DNA of 64,000 nt, taken from the NCBI RefSeq assembly GCF_030165005.1, contig NZ_JASNNW010000004.1, forward strand, positions 115,377 to 179,376, in the 5' to 3' direction. Source of the stretch: Blastococcus capsensis. GTDB taxonomy: Bacteria > Actinomycetota > Actinomycetes > Mycobacteriales > Geodermatophilaceae. Under the pieces are notes generated by a model that was not told the DNA's origin, ran no database searches, and saw nothing but the letters and a program-made list of their open reading frames with translations. Shown here in pieces: positions 45,118-53,300 of this stretch. Position 1 is the stretch's first letter. The number at the start of each line of letters is the position of its first letter. The position numbers and the translations under genes are program-made.

Positions 45118-46751
45118 CGGCGCAGGGCCCGCCGCGCCGCGGCGCGGGCGCGGGGCAGCGCCCGGCGTTCGGCCAGCACGGTCCGTGCCGCCGTCCGGCC
45201 CGAGTTGCCGGAGACCCCGCCGCCGGGGTGCGTGGACGCGCCGGCGAGGTAGAGCCCGCGCAGGCCGGGGACGCGGTAGCCGGACAGCCCGGGGGCCGGC
45301 CGGAAGGCGAACATGCTGGCCAGCCCCATCTCCACGTGCATCACGTTGCCACGCGGCAGGGACAGTTCGCGTTCCAGGGCCAGCGGGGTCTGCACGTACA
45401 TCTCGCGGACCGAGGCCGCGAAGCCGGGGGCGTAGCGGTCGACGGCCGCGACGAGCCGCCGGGCCTCGGTGTCGGCCAGGGCGTCCCAGTCACCGCCGTC
45501 GGCCAGCGCGTACGGGTACCACTGGCCCCAGATGGTGACCACGTGCTGCCCGGGCGGGGCGAGGGTGTCGTCGCTCGCGGAGAACGACATGGCCAGCGGC
45601 ACCGGCTCGCGGGGAACCCGGCCGGCCCCCCAGTCGCCGTGCGCGGCGGCCAGCTGCCCGCGGTCGGTGCAGAGCAGCTGGAGGCCCTGCAGGGCGTCGG
45701 CCGCGGCGACCCCCGGGTACGACGGCGGTGCGTCGGTCAGGGCGCGCACGACCAGGCCGAAGCCGTTGCCGATCGGCGGCGCGGCGTCGGCCAGCACCGG
45801 GGGAGCGGCGTCGCCGGCCAGCTCGCGGGTGACGCCGATGTGGCAGGCCGCCACCACCGCCGGCGCGCGGACCACCCGGCCGGACCGCGTCTCCACCCCG
45901 GCCACCCGGCCGTCCTCCAGCAGCAGCCGTGCCGCGCCGTCGCCGAGCACGACCCGGCCGCCGTCGGACTCCAGCCGCCGCCGCAGCGCCTGCGTCAGCC
46001 CGCCGGAGCCGCCGACGGGGTGACCGGGCGGGACGTCGTGCAGCAGCGCCACCCAGCCGACCATCGCCGCGGTGCCGGGCTCGGACATCGGCGGACCGGA
46101 CTGGGCGCCGAACCAGGCCAGCGCCGCCTTGAGCCGCTCGCTGGTGAACCAGCGGTCCAGCAGCGCGTCCCCCGAGCCGAGGAAGTCGACGGCGAGCTCG
46201 CCGCCGGGGGTGCGGGCGCGGCCCTCGGCTGGCGCGCCGAGCGGCCAGAAGGAGCGCAGCAGGCCGCCGGCCGACGGCGCCCGGCCGAACGAGGCGACGA
46301 CGGCGCGGCTGCGCGGCTGCCAGACCTCGACGAACCGACGGTAGGCGGCGGCGTCGGCGGGTCCGCAGGCCGCCTCGATCGAGGCGCAGGTGGCGTCCAG
46401 GTCGACGGAGAAGACCAGCGGGCGGCCGTCGGGTCCGGCGTCGCCGGGAACGGGCGCAGGGGCGAAGCCCCAGGGATCGCAGTCGATGTAGTGGAGCCCG
46501 TGGGTGGCGAGGTCCAGCTCCTCGACGATGCCGCTGTGCCGGACGATGACGTGCGCGCTGGAGCCGCGGTCGACCCGCACCCCGGGCCAGCGTTCGACGG
46601 TGGAGACCGCCCCGCCGAGGACCTCGTCGGATTCGACGACCTCGACGGAGAGGCCTTCGCGGGCGAGATAGCAGGCGGCGACGAGGCCGTTGTGGCCGGA
46701 ACCGACGACGACGACGTCCACGGTCTCGGACGGGGCAGTGGGTGGGGTCAC
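45114..46751 (-). CDS. Phytoene-desaturase-like FAD oxidoreductase (CrtO-type carotenoid ketolase/desaturase)
   Basis: A 545-residue FAD protein: VVVVGSGHNGLVAACYLAREGLSVEVVE (12-39), the variant GHNGL typical of CrtO and its eukaryotic homologues rather than CrtI, EVLGGAVST, and C-terminal FRPAPGLSGYRVPGLRGLYLAGASTHPGGGVSGNSGRTAA. CrtO-type enzymes ketolate beta rings; other members desaturate C3,4. The activity here is not readable, but the coupling to cruF and a glycosyltransferase points to carotenoid end-group modification. GTG 46751 overlaps the GNAT stop (GTGA). Confidence 0.85.
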   Translation of the reverse strand: MTPPTAPSETVDVVVVGSGHNGLVAACYLAREGLSVEVVESDEVLGGAVSTVERWPGVRVDRGSSAHVIVRHSGIVEELDLATHGLHYIDCDPWGFAPAPVPGDAGPDGRPLVFSVDLDATCASIEAACGPADAAAYRRFVEVWQPRSRAVVASFGRAPSAGGLLRSFWPLGAPAEGRARTPGGELAVDFLGSGDALLDRWFTSERLKAALAWFGAQSGPPMSEPGTAAMVGWVALLHDVPPGHPVGGSGGLTQALRRRLESDGGRVVLGDGAARLLLEDGRVAGVETRSGRVVRAPAVVAACHIGVTRELAGDAAPPVLADAAPPIGNGFGLVVRALTDAPPSYPGVAAADALQGLQLLCTDRGQLAAAHGDWGAGRVPREPVPLAMSFSASDDTLAPPGQHVVTIWGQWYPYALADGGDWDALADTEARRLVAAVDRYAPGFAASVREMYVQTPLALERELSLPRGNVMHVEMGLASMFAFRPAPGLSGYRVPGLRGLYLAGASTHPGGGVSGNSGRTAARTVLAERRALPRARAAARRALRR

Positions 46752-47356
46752 GCCCGGGAGTTCGTCGCGGAGGGGGCGGGTGGATGCAGCGGCAGCTTCG
46801 CGCCGAGGATGGCGAACGGCCGGGAGTCGCCGGGGAAGTGGTAGCCGCGGGCGAGATCGACGAACCCGTCGGCGCGGTACAGCCGGAAGGCCTTGGTGTC
46901 GGCGTCGGGGGTGGAGAGCAGGGCCACCGGGTGCGGCAGCCCCTCGACGAGCGCGTGCAGCAGCCGCCGGCCGAGCCCCTGGCTCTGCGCGTCGGGGTGG
47001 ACGTGCAGCTCGCAGACCTCGAAGGCGCCGGGCAGCCACTTCTTCGCCGTCCGCCGGTCCAGGGCGGCACGCACCTGGTCGTGCCACCACTGGCCGGGGG
47101 CGACGAGGTAGCCGTAGCCGAAGCCGACCAGGCGCTCGGCCGTCTCGCCCCCACCCGTCCCGGTCTGTGCGAAGGCCCCCACCGCGCGGAAACCCGGCCG
47201 CTCGGTGTGCTGGATGGCGTAGCCGTATCGGCCGGCTACGACGCCGGAGTCGTAGCCCATCGCCAGGCCGTAGACGGTGAGCACCTCGTGCATGTGCTCG
47301 CGCATCCACGGCGGCGGGAGCTCGACGATGCGGGTGGCGGGCCGGGTGTCGGTCAC
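46748..47356 (-). CDS. GNAT family N-acetyltransferase
   Basis: A 202-residue acetyl-CoA-dependent transferase. The CoA pyrophosphate loop is in LHVHPDAQSQGLGRRLLHALV (Q/RxxGxG/A form QSQGLG, near 130), followed by ALLSTPDADTKAFRLYRADGF, the usual beta-bulge and C-terminal arm. GTG 47356 overlaps the YbaK stop. It is second in the five-gene carotenoid operon. The acceptor is unknown, and there is no evidence that it acts on carotenoids. Confidence 0.85.
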   Translation of the reverse strand: MTDTRPATRIVELPPPWMREHMHEVLTVYGLAMGYDSGVVAGRYGYAIQHTERPGFRAVGAFAQTGTGGGETAERLVGFGYGYLVAPGQWWHDQVRAALDRRTAKKWLPGAFEVCELHVHPDAQSQGLGRRLLHALVEGLPHPVALLSTPDADTKAFRLYRADGFVDLARGYHFPGDSRPFAILGAKLPLHPPAPSATNSRA

Positions 47357-47865
47357 GGGGCGAACACCTCTGCCGGAGGGGCGGTCGCGGCCCCCACCTC
47401 GGCCGGGGTGCCGTCGGTGAGCCGGAGCAGCTCGTCGTAGCTGGTGGGGAAGACCGTGTGCGGGTGCCCGGCGGCCGCCCACACCTCCTCGTGGCGGGCC
47501 AGCTCGACGTCGACCAGCGTGCCGATCGGCTCCGGGTGCCCGATCGGCGCGACGCCGCCGATGGGCTGGCCGGTGTGCCGCCGCACGAAGTCGGCGTCCG
47601 CCCGGGTGAGCGTCGGCACGCCGAGGAACCCGGCCACCCGGGCCTCGTCCACCCGGTGGCCGCCGCTGGTCAGGATCAGCAGGGGAGTGCCGCCGACGTC
47701 GAACACCAGGCTGTTGGCGATCGCGCCGACCGGCACGCCGAGCTGGGCGGCGGCTGCGGCGGCGGTGCGGGCGCTGTCGGGCAGATGGCGCACCTGGCCG
47801 GTGGCACCGGCCGCGAGGAGCAGCTGCGCGACCTCGGTGACCCGTGGGTGGTCCGGCGGAGGCAT
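47353..47865 (-). CDS. YbaK/EbsC-type aminoacyl-tRNA deacylase domain protein
   Basis: A 170-residue protein of the Cys-tRNA(Pro)/ProX deacylase fold (VGAIANSLVFDVGGTPLLILTSGGHRVDEARVAGFLG; TGQPIGGVAPIGHPEPI). In characterised family members a lysine (IxKTLVF) is needed for deacylation; here that position is asparagine (IANSLVF), a substitution I have also seen in other actinobacterial members. It may be an altered-specificity or non-catalytic variant. ATG 47865 starts the five-gene carotenoid operon. Confidence 0.83.
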   Translation of the reverse strand: MPPPDHPRVTEVAQLLLAAGATGQVRHLPDSARTAAAAAAQLGVPVGAIANSLVFDVGGTPLLILTSGGHRVDEARVAGFLGVPTLTRADADFVRRHTGQPIGGVAPIGHPEPIGTLVDVELARHEEVWAAAGHPHTVFPTSYDELLRLTDGTPAEVGAATAPPAEVFAP

Positions 47866-47947
47866 GGACCGATCCTGCCACCGGCCAGGGGAGGGGGCAT
47901 GCCTGCGGTCCCGGTCATCGGCGCGGCCGTCGGGCAGGATGCGAGAC

Positions 47948-48379
47948 GTGACGGCGGCCATCCACGCCGTACTGGACCGGCTGCGCGACGAGGCGCTCGA
48001 CGAGTGCGACAAGGGCACCACGTTCGAGCAGCTCTTCCGGGGCTTACCTGCGGACCGACCCCGAGTGGACGGCGCGGTTCTCCGACGTGTGGCTGTGGTC
48101 GGACTGGCCGGGGCGCGAGGGCCGCCCGGACACCGGCATCGACCTGGTCGCCGCCAACGCCGACGACGGCGGGCTGACCGCGATCCAGTGCAAGTTCTAC
48201 GGAAGGCGCTCGACGACGTCCGCGCCGGGCTCGCCGAACGCGACCGTGGCCAGCTGGTGATGGCCTGCGGGACCGGCAAGACCTTCACCAGCCTGCGGAT
48301 CGCCGAGGACCTGGTCGGCGCGGGCGGCACCGTGCTGTGCCTCGTGCCGAGCATCCAGCTGCTGTCGCAGAGCCTGCGG
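47948..48379 (+). pseudogene. Ruined restriction-helicase (Mrr-type nuclease plus DEAD helicase, type ISP-like)
   Basis: GTG 47948 opens a normal-looking N-terminus (LDRLRDEALDECDKGTTFEQLFRG). A single extra G near 48040 shifts the frame to AYLRTDPEWTARFSDVWLWSDWPGREG...TGIDLVA...TAIQCKFY, an Mrr-like PD-(D/E)xK nuclease core. At about 48202 an internal deletion joins this, in another frame, to KALDDVRAGLAERDRGQLVMACGTGKT, the Walker A of the helicase domain, and similarity stops after VPSIQLLSQSLR. Everything downstream (rest of helicase, methylase) is lost. The toxin-antitoxin pair begins 63 bp later. Confidence 0.85.
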
Positions 48380-48429
48380 TGTCATCGCCCGCGCAGTAGA
48401 CGTCCTGGGCCCGGCACACTACGCGGACT

Positions 48430-48445
48430 TACGATGTAGTGCATG
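48430..48445 (+). promoter_or_regulatory. -10 box and leaderless start of the RHH/DUF5615 pair
   Basis: TACGAT at 48430-48435 lies 7 nt before ATG 48443, the same hexamer and nearly the same spacing as in front of the RelBE-type pair at 35912. No Shine-Dalgarno is present. Leaderless transcription is inferred. Confidence 0.5.
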
Positions 48446-48883
48446 GCTACGCCCACTTCGATACGGTTCGATGACCTCGTGACAGAGCGACTGTCGCTCT
48501 ACGTCGCCCGTCATCCGGGTCTGACTCGTTCGGCGGTTGCGGCGCGGTATGTCGATGAGGGTCTTCGCATGGACGAACATCCGGGTGTCTTGTTCAGGGA
48601 GGGGCCGGCAGGGCGCCGCGCGACCGTCGTCGGCGGGCCGGACGTCTGGGAGATCATCCGGGCGGTGAAGGCGGCGCGTGCAGGAGAACCAGACCTGTCC
48701 GACGACGACCTGCTGACCATGCTCCAGGACAACACCGGCGTTCCGCGCCGGATGACCCGCATCGCGCTGGACTACTGGGGGGCGTACCCCGAGGAGGTTG
48801 ACGCGCGGGTGGCCTACGCGGATCAGGCCGAGGCCGATCGGGCTGCCGCGGCTGACCGGACGGAATCGCTACTCCGCCCGTGA
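48443..48883 (+). CDS. Ribbon-helix-helix / DUF433-like antitoxin
   Basis: A 146-residue antitoxin. Residues 1-45 form a ribbon-helix-helix-like DNA-binding part (TSIRFDDLVTERLSLYVARHPGLTRSAVAARYVDEGL); residues 50-115 resemble DUF433 (HPGVLFREGPAGRRATVVGGPDVWEIIRAVKAA...LLTMLQDNTGVPRRMTRIALDYWGAYPEEVD), and the acidic C-terminus should wrap the toxin. Its stop overlaps the toxin's GTG. DUF433 with DUF5615 is a known VapBC-like pairing. It lies just right of the ruined restriction-helicase. Confidence 0.85.
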   Translation: MATPTSIRFDDLVTERLSLYVARHPGLTRSAVAARYVDEGLRMDEHPGVLFREGPAGRRATVVGGPDVWEIIRAVKAARAGEPDLSDDDLLTMLQDNTGVPRRMTRIALDYWGAYPEEVDARVAYADQAEADRAAAADRTESLLRP

Positions 48884-49248
48884 GGCTGCTGCTCGACGAG
48901 ATGATTGGACCTCGTGTCGCGCGAGAACTCCGCGCTCGGGGATTCGACGTGGTCGCGGTCGCCGAACGGGCGGACTTCCGTGCCCTGCCCGACGACGTCG
49001 TCCTCGATGTCGCTCGTGAGGACGGCCGCGTCGTCGTGACTCTCAACATCGGTGACTTCGCACGGCTGCACCAGCAGTCCCTGGTCGACGGGCGCCTGCA
49101 TCCGGGGATGGTCATGGTGACGGGGCATGCCTTTCCGCAGGATCGGGCCTTCGTCGGCGCTCTGGTCAACGCGTTGATCGTCGCCGCTGAGACCTCGTCG
49201 CTGCCCAGTGCCGGGGAAGTGGTGTATCTGCGGCCCGCGGGGGGATGA
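48880..49248 (+). CDS. PIN-like toxin, DUF5615 family
   Basis: A 122-residue putative ribonuclease toxin: MRLLLDEMIGPRVARELRARGFDVVAVAE contains the first acidic site (LLLDE), DVVLDVAREDGRVVVTLNIGDFARL the second cluster (TLNIGDF in place of the usual TNNxxDF). It is coupled to the antitoxin through GTGA. No lesion is visible. An unrelated SOS-regulated operon starts 210 bp downstream. Confidence 0.87.
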   Translation: MRLLLDEMIGPRVARELRARGFDVVAVAERADFRALPDDVVLDVAREDGRVVVTLNIGDFARLHQQSLVDGRLHPGMVMVTGHAFPQDRAFVGALVNALIVAAETSSLPSAGEVVYLRPAGG

Positions 49249-49318
49249 GCAGCCCCGTCGACAACGGCACGGTGGTGACTGGCCGCGTGCCGCGGTGGCG
49301 GACACGGTGTCGCGTGGC

Positions 49319-49372
49319 TTGACGAAGGCTGAGCGCTCGGGTCTACTGAACAGTGTTCGAACAAGCGTTCGA
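49319..49372 (+). promoter_or_regulatory. SOS box and promoter of the DUF6504-HEPN-dnaE2 operon
   Basis: A perfect LexA box TCGAAC-AAGC-GTTCGA lies at 49357-49372. Just upstream, TTGACG (49319-49324) and TCTACT (49342-49347), 17 nt apart, form a plausible promoter, so the box would sit at the transcription start. The first gene begins 86 bp downstream. LexA control of this error-prone polymerase operon agrees with the known SOS induction of dnaE2 in mycobacteria. Confidence 0.88.
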
Positions 49373-49458
49373 ACGGCGTCCGGTCCGCTCGTCCCGGCTC
49401 TTCCCCGCCGGTGGGTGGCGATGGGCGTGCGCGCGGGGCGAGGCGTGGGGAGGCTGTC

Positions 49459-49782
49459 ATGAGCCGGGTGCTCGGTGAGGTCGTCGGTCGGGCCGGCGAG
49501 GAGGTGCAGGTCGAGCGGGGCCCGCTGGGGCCCGTGCAGTTCTGGCGCGGCCAGTCCCGGTACCTGGTGGGGGAGCTGCTCGACTCCTGGATCGAGACCA
49601 CGCCGTGGTGGCTTCGCGACGCCGACGGGGGAGGCGCCTCGGCCGATCTGGTGGCGCCGCGGGAGGTCTGGCGGGTCGAGGCGGTCCGGGCCGGACGGTC
49701 CCGGATGAGCTTCGCCGGGGTCTACGACATCTCGTGGGACGCCTCGGGGAACCGTTGGTGGCTCGTGCGGGTGCACGACTGA
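49459..49782 (+). CDS. DUF6504 family protein, mutasome-associated
   Basis: A 107-residue protein with a short all-beta pattern ending in ISWDASGNRWWLVRVHD, as in the DUF6504 proteins found beside, or fused to, Y-family (ImuB-like) polymerases in actinobacteria. ATG 49459 follows GGGGAGG; its stop overlaps the HEPN gene by one base. The gene is first behind the SOS box. It may be a processivity or regulatory factor for translesion synthesis; this is inferred from context. Confidence 0.82.
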   Translation: MSRVLGEVVGRAGEEVQVERGPLGPVQFWRGQSRYLVGELLDSWIETTPWWLRDADGGGASADLVAPREVWRVEAVRAGRSRMSFAGVYDISWDASGNRWWLVRVHD

Positions 49783-50279
49783 TGGGCGCCGCCCGCGCCG
49801 TGCCGGCCGACCAACTGCCACTGCCCCCGGCGCTGCCCGCTGCTGCCGCAGCCCTGCTGGACCAGGCGCACCGGGGGTTGACCGAGGCCGCTGCGGCTCC
49901 CGATCCGCGGGAGCGATACGCCACCGCCCACCTCGCGGCGCTGCGTGCCGCAGCCGCGGTGCTGGCCGCCCGCACCCGGCCGGAGAGCGGGCGCCGCCGT
50001 CCGCGCAGCGCCTGGGTCCTGCTCGGGCAGGTCGCACCCGAGCTGGGGGAATGGGCCACCTTCTTCGCCGCCGGCGCGAGCAAGCGCGCCGCGGCCGAGG
50101 CCGGGCTGTCCCGGTCGGTCACCGAGCGGGAGGCCGACGACCTCGTCCGCGACGTCCGCGCCTTCCTCGCTGTGGTCGAGACCGCACTGGGCAGCACACC
50201 GTTCCCCGAGTCGCCCCGCTATCCGCGGCCGCACGTGGTTGGTGGCGTCTCGTCCCGGTCCGCCGGATCCCGGAAGTGA
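49782..50279 (+). CDS. SAV_6107-family HEPN domain protein
   Basis: A 165-residue helical protein with the HEPN-like core DQAHRGLTEAAAAPDPRERYATAHLAALRAAAAVLAARTRP and a helical C-terminal half. The family is regularly found between DUF6504 and DnaE2-type polymerases in Streptomyces and relatives. ATG overlaps the DUF6504 stop (TGATG). HEPN domains are often RNases, but the Rx4-6H motif is not evident here, so a scaffolding role is equally possible. Confidence 0.82.
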   Translation: MGAARAVPADQLPLPPALPAAAAALLDQAHRGLTEAAAAPDPRERYATAHLAALRAAAAVLAARTRPESGRRRPRSAWVLLGQVAPELGEWATFFAAGASKRAAAEAGLSRSVTEREADDLVRDVRAFLAVVETALGSTPFPESPRYPRPHVVGGVSSRSAGSRK

Positions 50280-50352
50280 GCGAGCTTGCGAGCTCACCGG
50301 TAGACAGAGCAGTCACGGTCACGCGGTTGACGAGCGCCAGCGAGGAAGCCGC

Positions 50353-53300
50353 GTGAGTGACCCCTTCGTCCACCTGCACGTCGCCTCCGGCTACTCCATG
50401 CGGTACGGGGCCAACCACCCGGCCGACCTGGTGGCCCGGGCCGCCGAGCACGGTATGCCGGCCCTGGCACTGACCGACCGGGACGGGCTCTACGGCACGG
50501 TGAAGTTCGCGCTGGCCTGCCGGTCGGCCGGGGTCCGCCCGGTCTTCGGGGTTGACCTGGCGGTGGCGCCGGCGCTGGGCACCAGCGTCCCGCCGGCGCT
50601 CGCGCACGTGCTCGGGGAGGACCCCGCCGCAGTGCGCCCCTCCCGTGCGCGGGCCGCGGCGTCGCCCCGTCGGGCCCCCGCCCGCGGTGGGGCGAGCGTC
50701 GACCCGCGGCTGCCCCGGGTCACCTTCCTGGCGCGGGACGGTGCCGGCTGGCGGTCACTGTGCCGGCTCACCAGCGCCACCCACCTGCGCGGCACCCGCG
50801 GGGAACCGGTGAGCTCCCTGGCCATCGCCGCCGAGCACGCTCCCGGGCTGACACCGCTGCTCGGCCCCGACTCCCCGGTGGGCCGGGCGCTGCTGGCCGG
50901 CCGGGCCGATCTGGCCGCCGACCAGCTGGACGCCTGGCGTGCGGTCTTCGGTCCGCGGCTGGCGCTGGAGGTCGTGCACCACCGCGGCCGGGGGGACCGC
51001 TCCCGGGCGCAGGCGATGCTGCGCTTCGCCGCCGCGCAGCAGGTGTCGGTGGTGCTCAGCAACGCCGTCCGGTACGTCGACGCCATGGACGCGCCGACCG
51101 CCGACGTGCTCGACGCCGCCCGGCGGCTGGTCCCGCTCGGTGCACGGCACGTCGACCGCACGACGGCCGAGGGGTACCTGAAGTCGGGCAAGGAGATGGC
51201 CGAGGTCGCCGAGGACCTCGTCGGCCCCGACCGGGACGCCGCACTGCGGCTGCTCGAGCGCACCGCCCGGCTGGCCGAGCAGTGCGCCGTCGACATCGCC
51301 GGCGACCTCGGCATCGGCAGCGTCCGGTATCCCGAGCTGGACGTCGTCACCACACCGGCGGAACGGGGGATGAGCCCGGCGCAGGTGCTGCGGGCCCGCT
51401 GCGAGGCGGGGCTGGGCCGGCGGGGCATGGCACCTACCGCCCGGGTGCGGCAGCGGCTGGTCGACGAGCTCGGGGTGATCGACCAGCTCGGCTACCCGTC
51501 CTACTTCCTCACCGTCGCCGACGTGGTCGACCTCATCAAGAGCTTGAGGGTTCGCGCGGCGGCGCGCGGGTCGGGCGCCGGCAGCCTGGTCACCTACCTG
51601 CTCGGCATCTCCGACGTCGACCCGCTGCGGTACGGGCTGCTGATGGAGCGGTTCCTCTCGCCGTTGCGCCACCAGCTGCCCGACATCGACATCGACGTGG
51701 AGTCCGCCCGCCGGATGGAGGTCTACGACGCGGTCATCGACCGGTTCGGCGCCGACCGGGTCAGCTGCATCTCGATGATGGACACCTACCGGGTGCGGCA
51801 CGCGATCCGCGACGTCGGCGCCTCGCTGGGGCTGCCGCAGGCGGAGATCGACGCCGTCGCCAAGGCGTTCCCGCACATCCGGGCCAACCAGGTGCACGCC
51901 GCGCTGCGCGACCTGCCCGAGCTGCGGGCCAGCCGGCTGGGGTCGAAGCGGGCCGGCGGCTCCGGCGACCTGGACCTGCTGTTCGACCTGGTGTCCCGGC
52001 TCGACGGGCTGCCCCGGCACATCGCGCTGCACCCCTGCGGCGTGCTGCTCTCCGATGCCACGCTGCTGGACCGCACCCCGGTGGAGAGCAGCTACCTCGG
52101 CTATCCGATGAGCCAGTTCGACAAGGACGACGTCGAGGAGCTCGGGCTGCTCAAGCTCGACCTGCTCGGCATCCGGATGCAGTCGGCGATCTCCCACGCC
52201 CTCGACGAGGTGGCCCGGGTCGACGGCGAGACCGTCGACATCGACGCCGTCCCGCGCGACGACCCGACGACGTTCGAACTGATCCGCAGCACCCGCACGC
52301 TCGGCATGTTCCAGATCGAGTCCCCGGGGCAGCGCGAGCTGGTCGGCAAGTTCGGGCCGCAGACGTTCGAGGACCTCATCATCGACATCTCGCTGTTCCG
52401 GCCCGGGCCGGTGAAGAGCGACATGGTCACCCCGTTCCTCATGGCCCGGAACGGCTGGCGGGACGCGCAGTACCCGCACCCCGACCTGGAGTTCGCGCTG
52501 GCGGAGACCGCCGGGGTGGTGGTCTTCCACGAGCAGGTGCTGCAGGTGGTGTCCCGGATGGCCGGCTGCACGCTGGCCGAGGCCGACGAGGTGCGCCGCG
52601 CGCTGGGGGAGAAGGACGCCCATCCCGAGGTGCGGGCGTGGTTCGTGCCCCGGGCGTTGGCCGCCGGCTATCCGGTGGAGGTGGCCGAGCGGGTGTGGGA
52701 GGTGCTGGCGTCCTTCGGGTCGTTCGGCTTCTGCAAGGCGCACGCCGCGGCGTTCGCGCTGCCCACCTACCAGTCGGCGTGGCTGAAGACCCACCACCCG
52801 GCGGCCTTCCTCGCCGGGGTGCTCACCCACGACCCGGGCATGTACCCGAAGCGGTTGATCCTCGACGACGCCCGCAACTTCGGCGTCCGGGTGCTGGGGC
52901 TCGACGTCAACGCCTCGGCCGGCAGCTACCGCGTCGAACGGCTGTCCAGCGAGGACGAGCGCGAGTCTAAGGATGAACTCGAAGGTGAGAGTTCTGGCTC
53001 GGAGGGCCGGCGGCGGCCGGAGTGGATGCCCGCGGAGATGCCCGACCCGTCCCGGTACGGCATCCGGCTGTCGCTGGCCGACGTGAAGGGCGTCTCCGAC
53101 GACGAGGTGGCCCGCATCGTGACCGGGCAGCCCTATCGGTCACTGACGGATTTCTGGTCGCGGGCGTCGGTGTCCCGGCCGGTGGTCGAGCGGCTGGTGC
53201 TGGCCGGGGGGTTCGACTCCCTCTACGGCTTCGGGATGCGCGACCGCGAGGCCGGCCGGCCGACCCGACGGCGCCGGCAGGTGACCCGGCGGGACCTGTT

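Noticed and set aside
50280..50352. GAGC/GCTC-rich inverted repeats between the HEPN gene and dnaE2, as a possible dispersed REP element.
   Set aside because: Only one copy is visible in this window and the palindrome is imperfect; it cannot be called without the rest of the genome.
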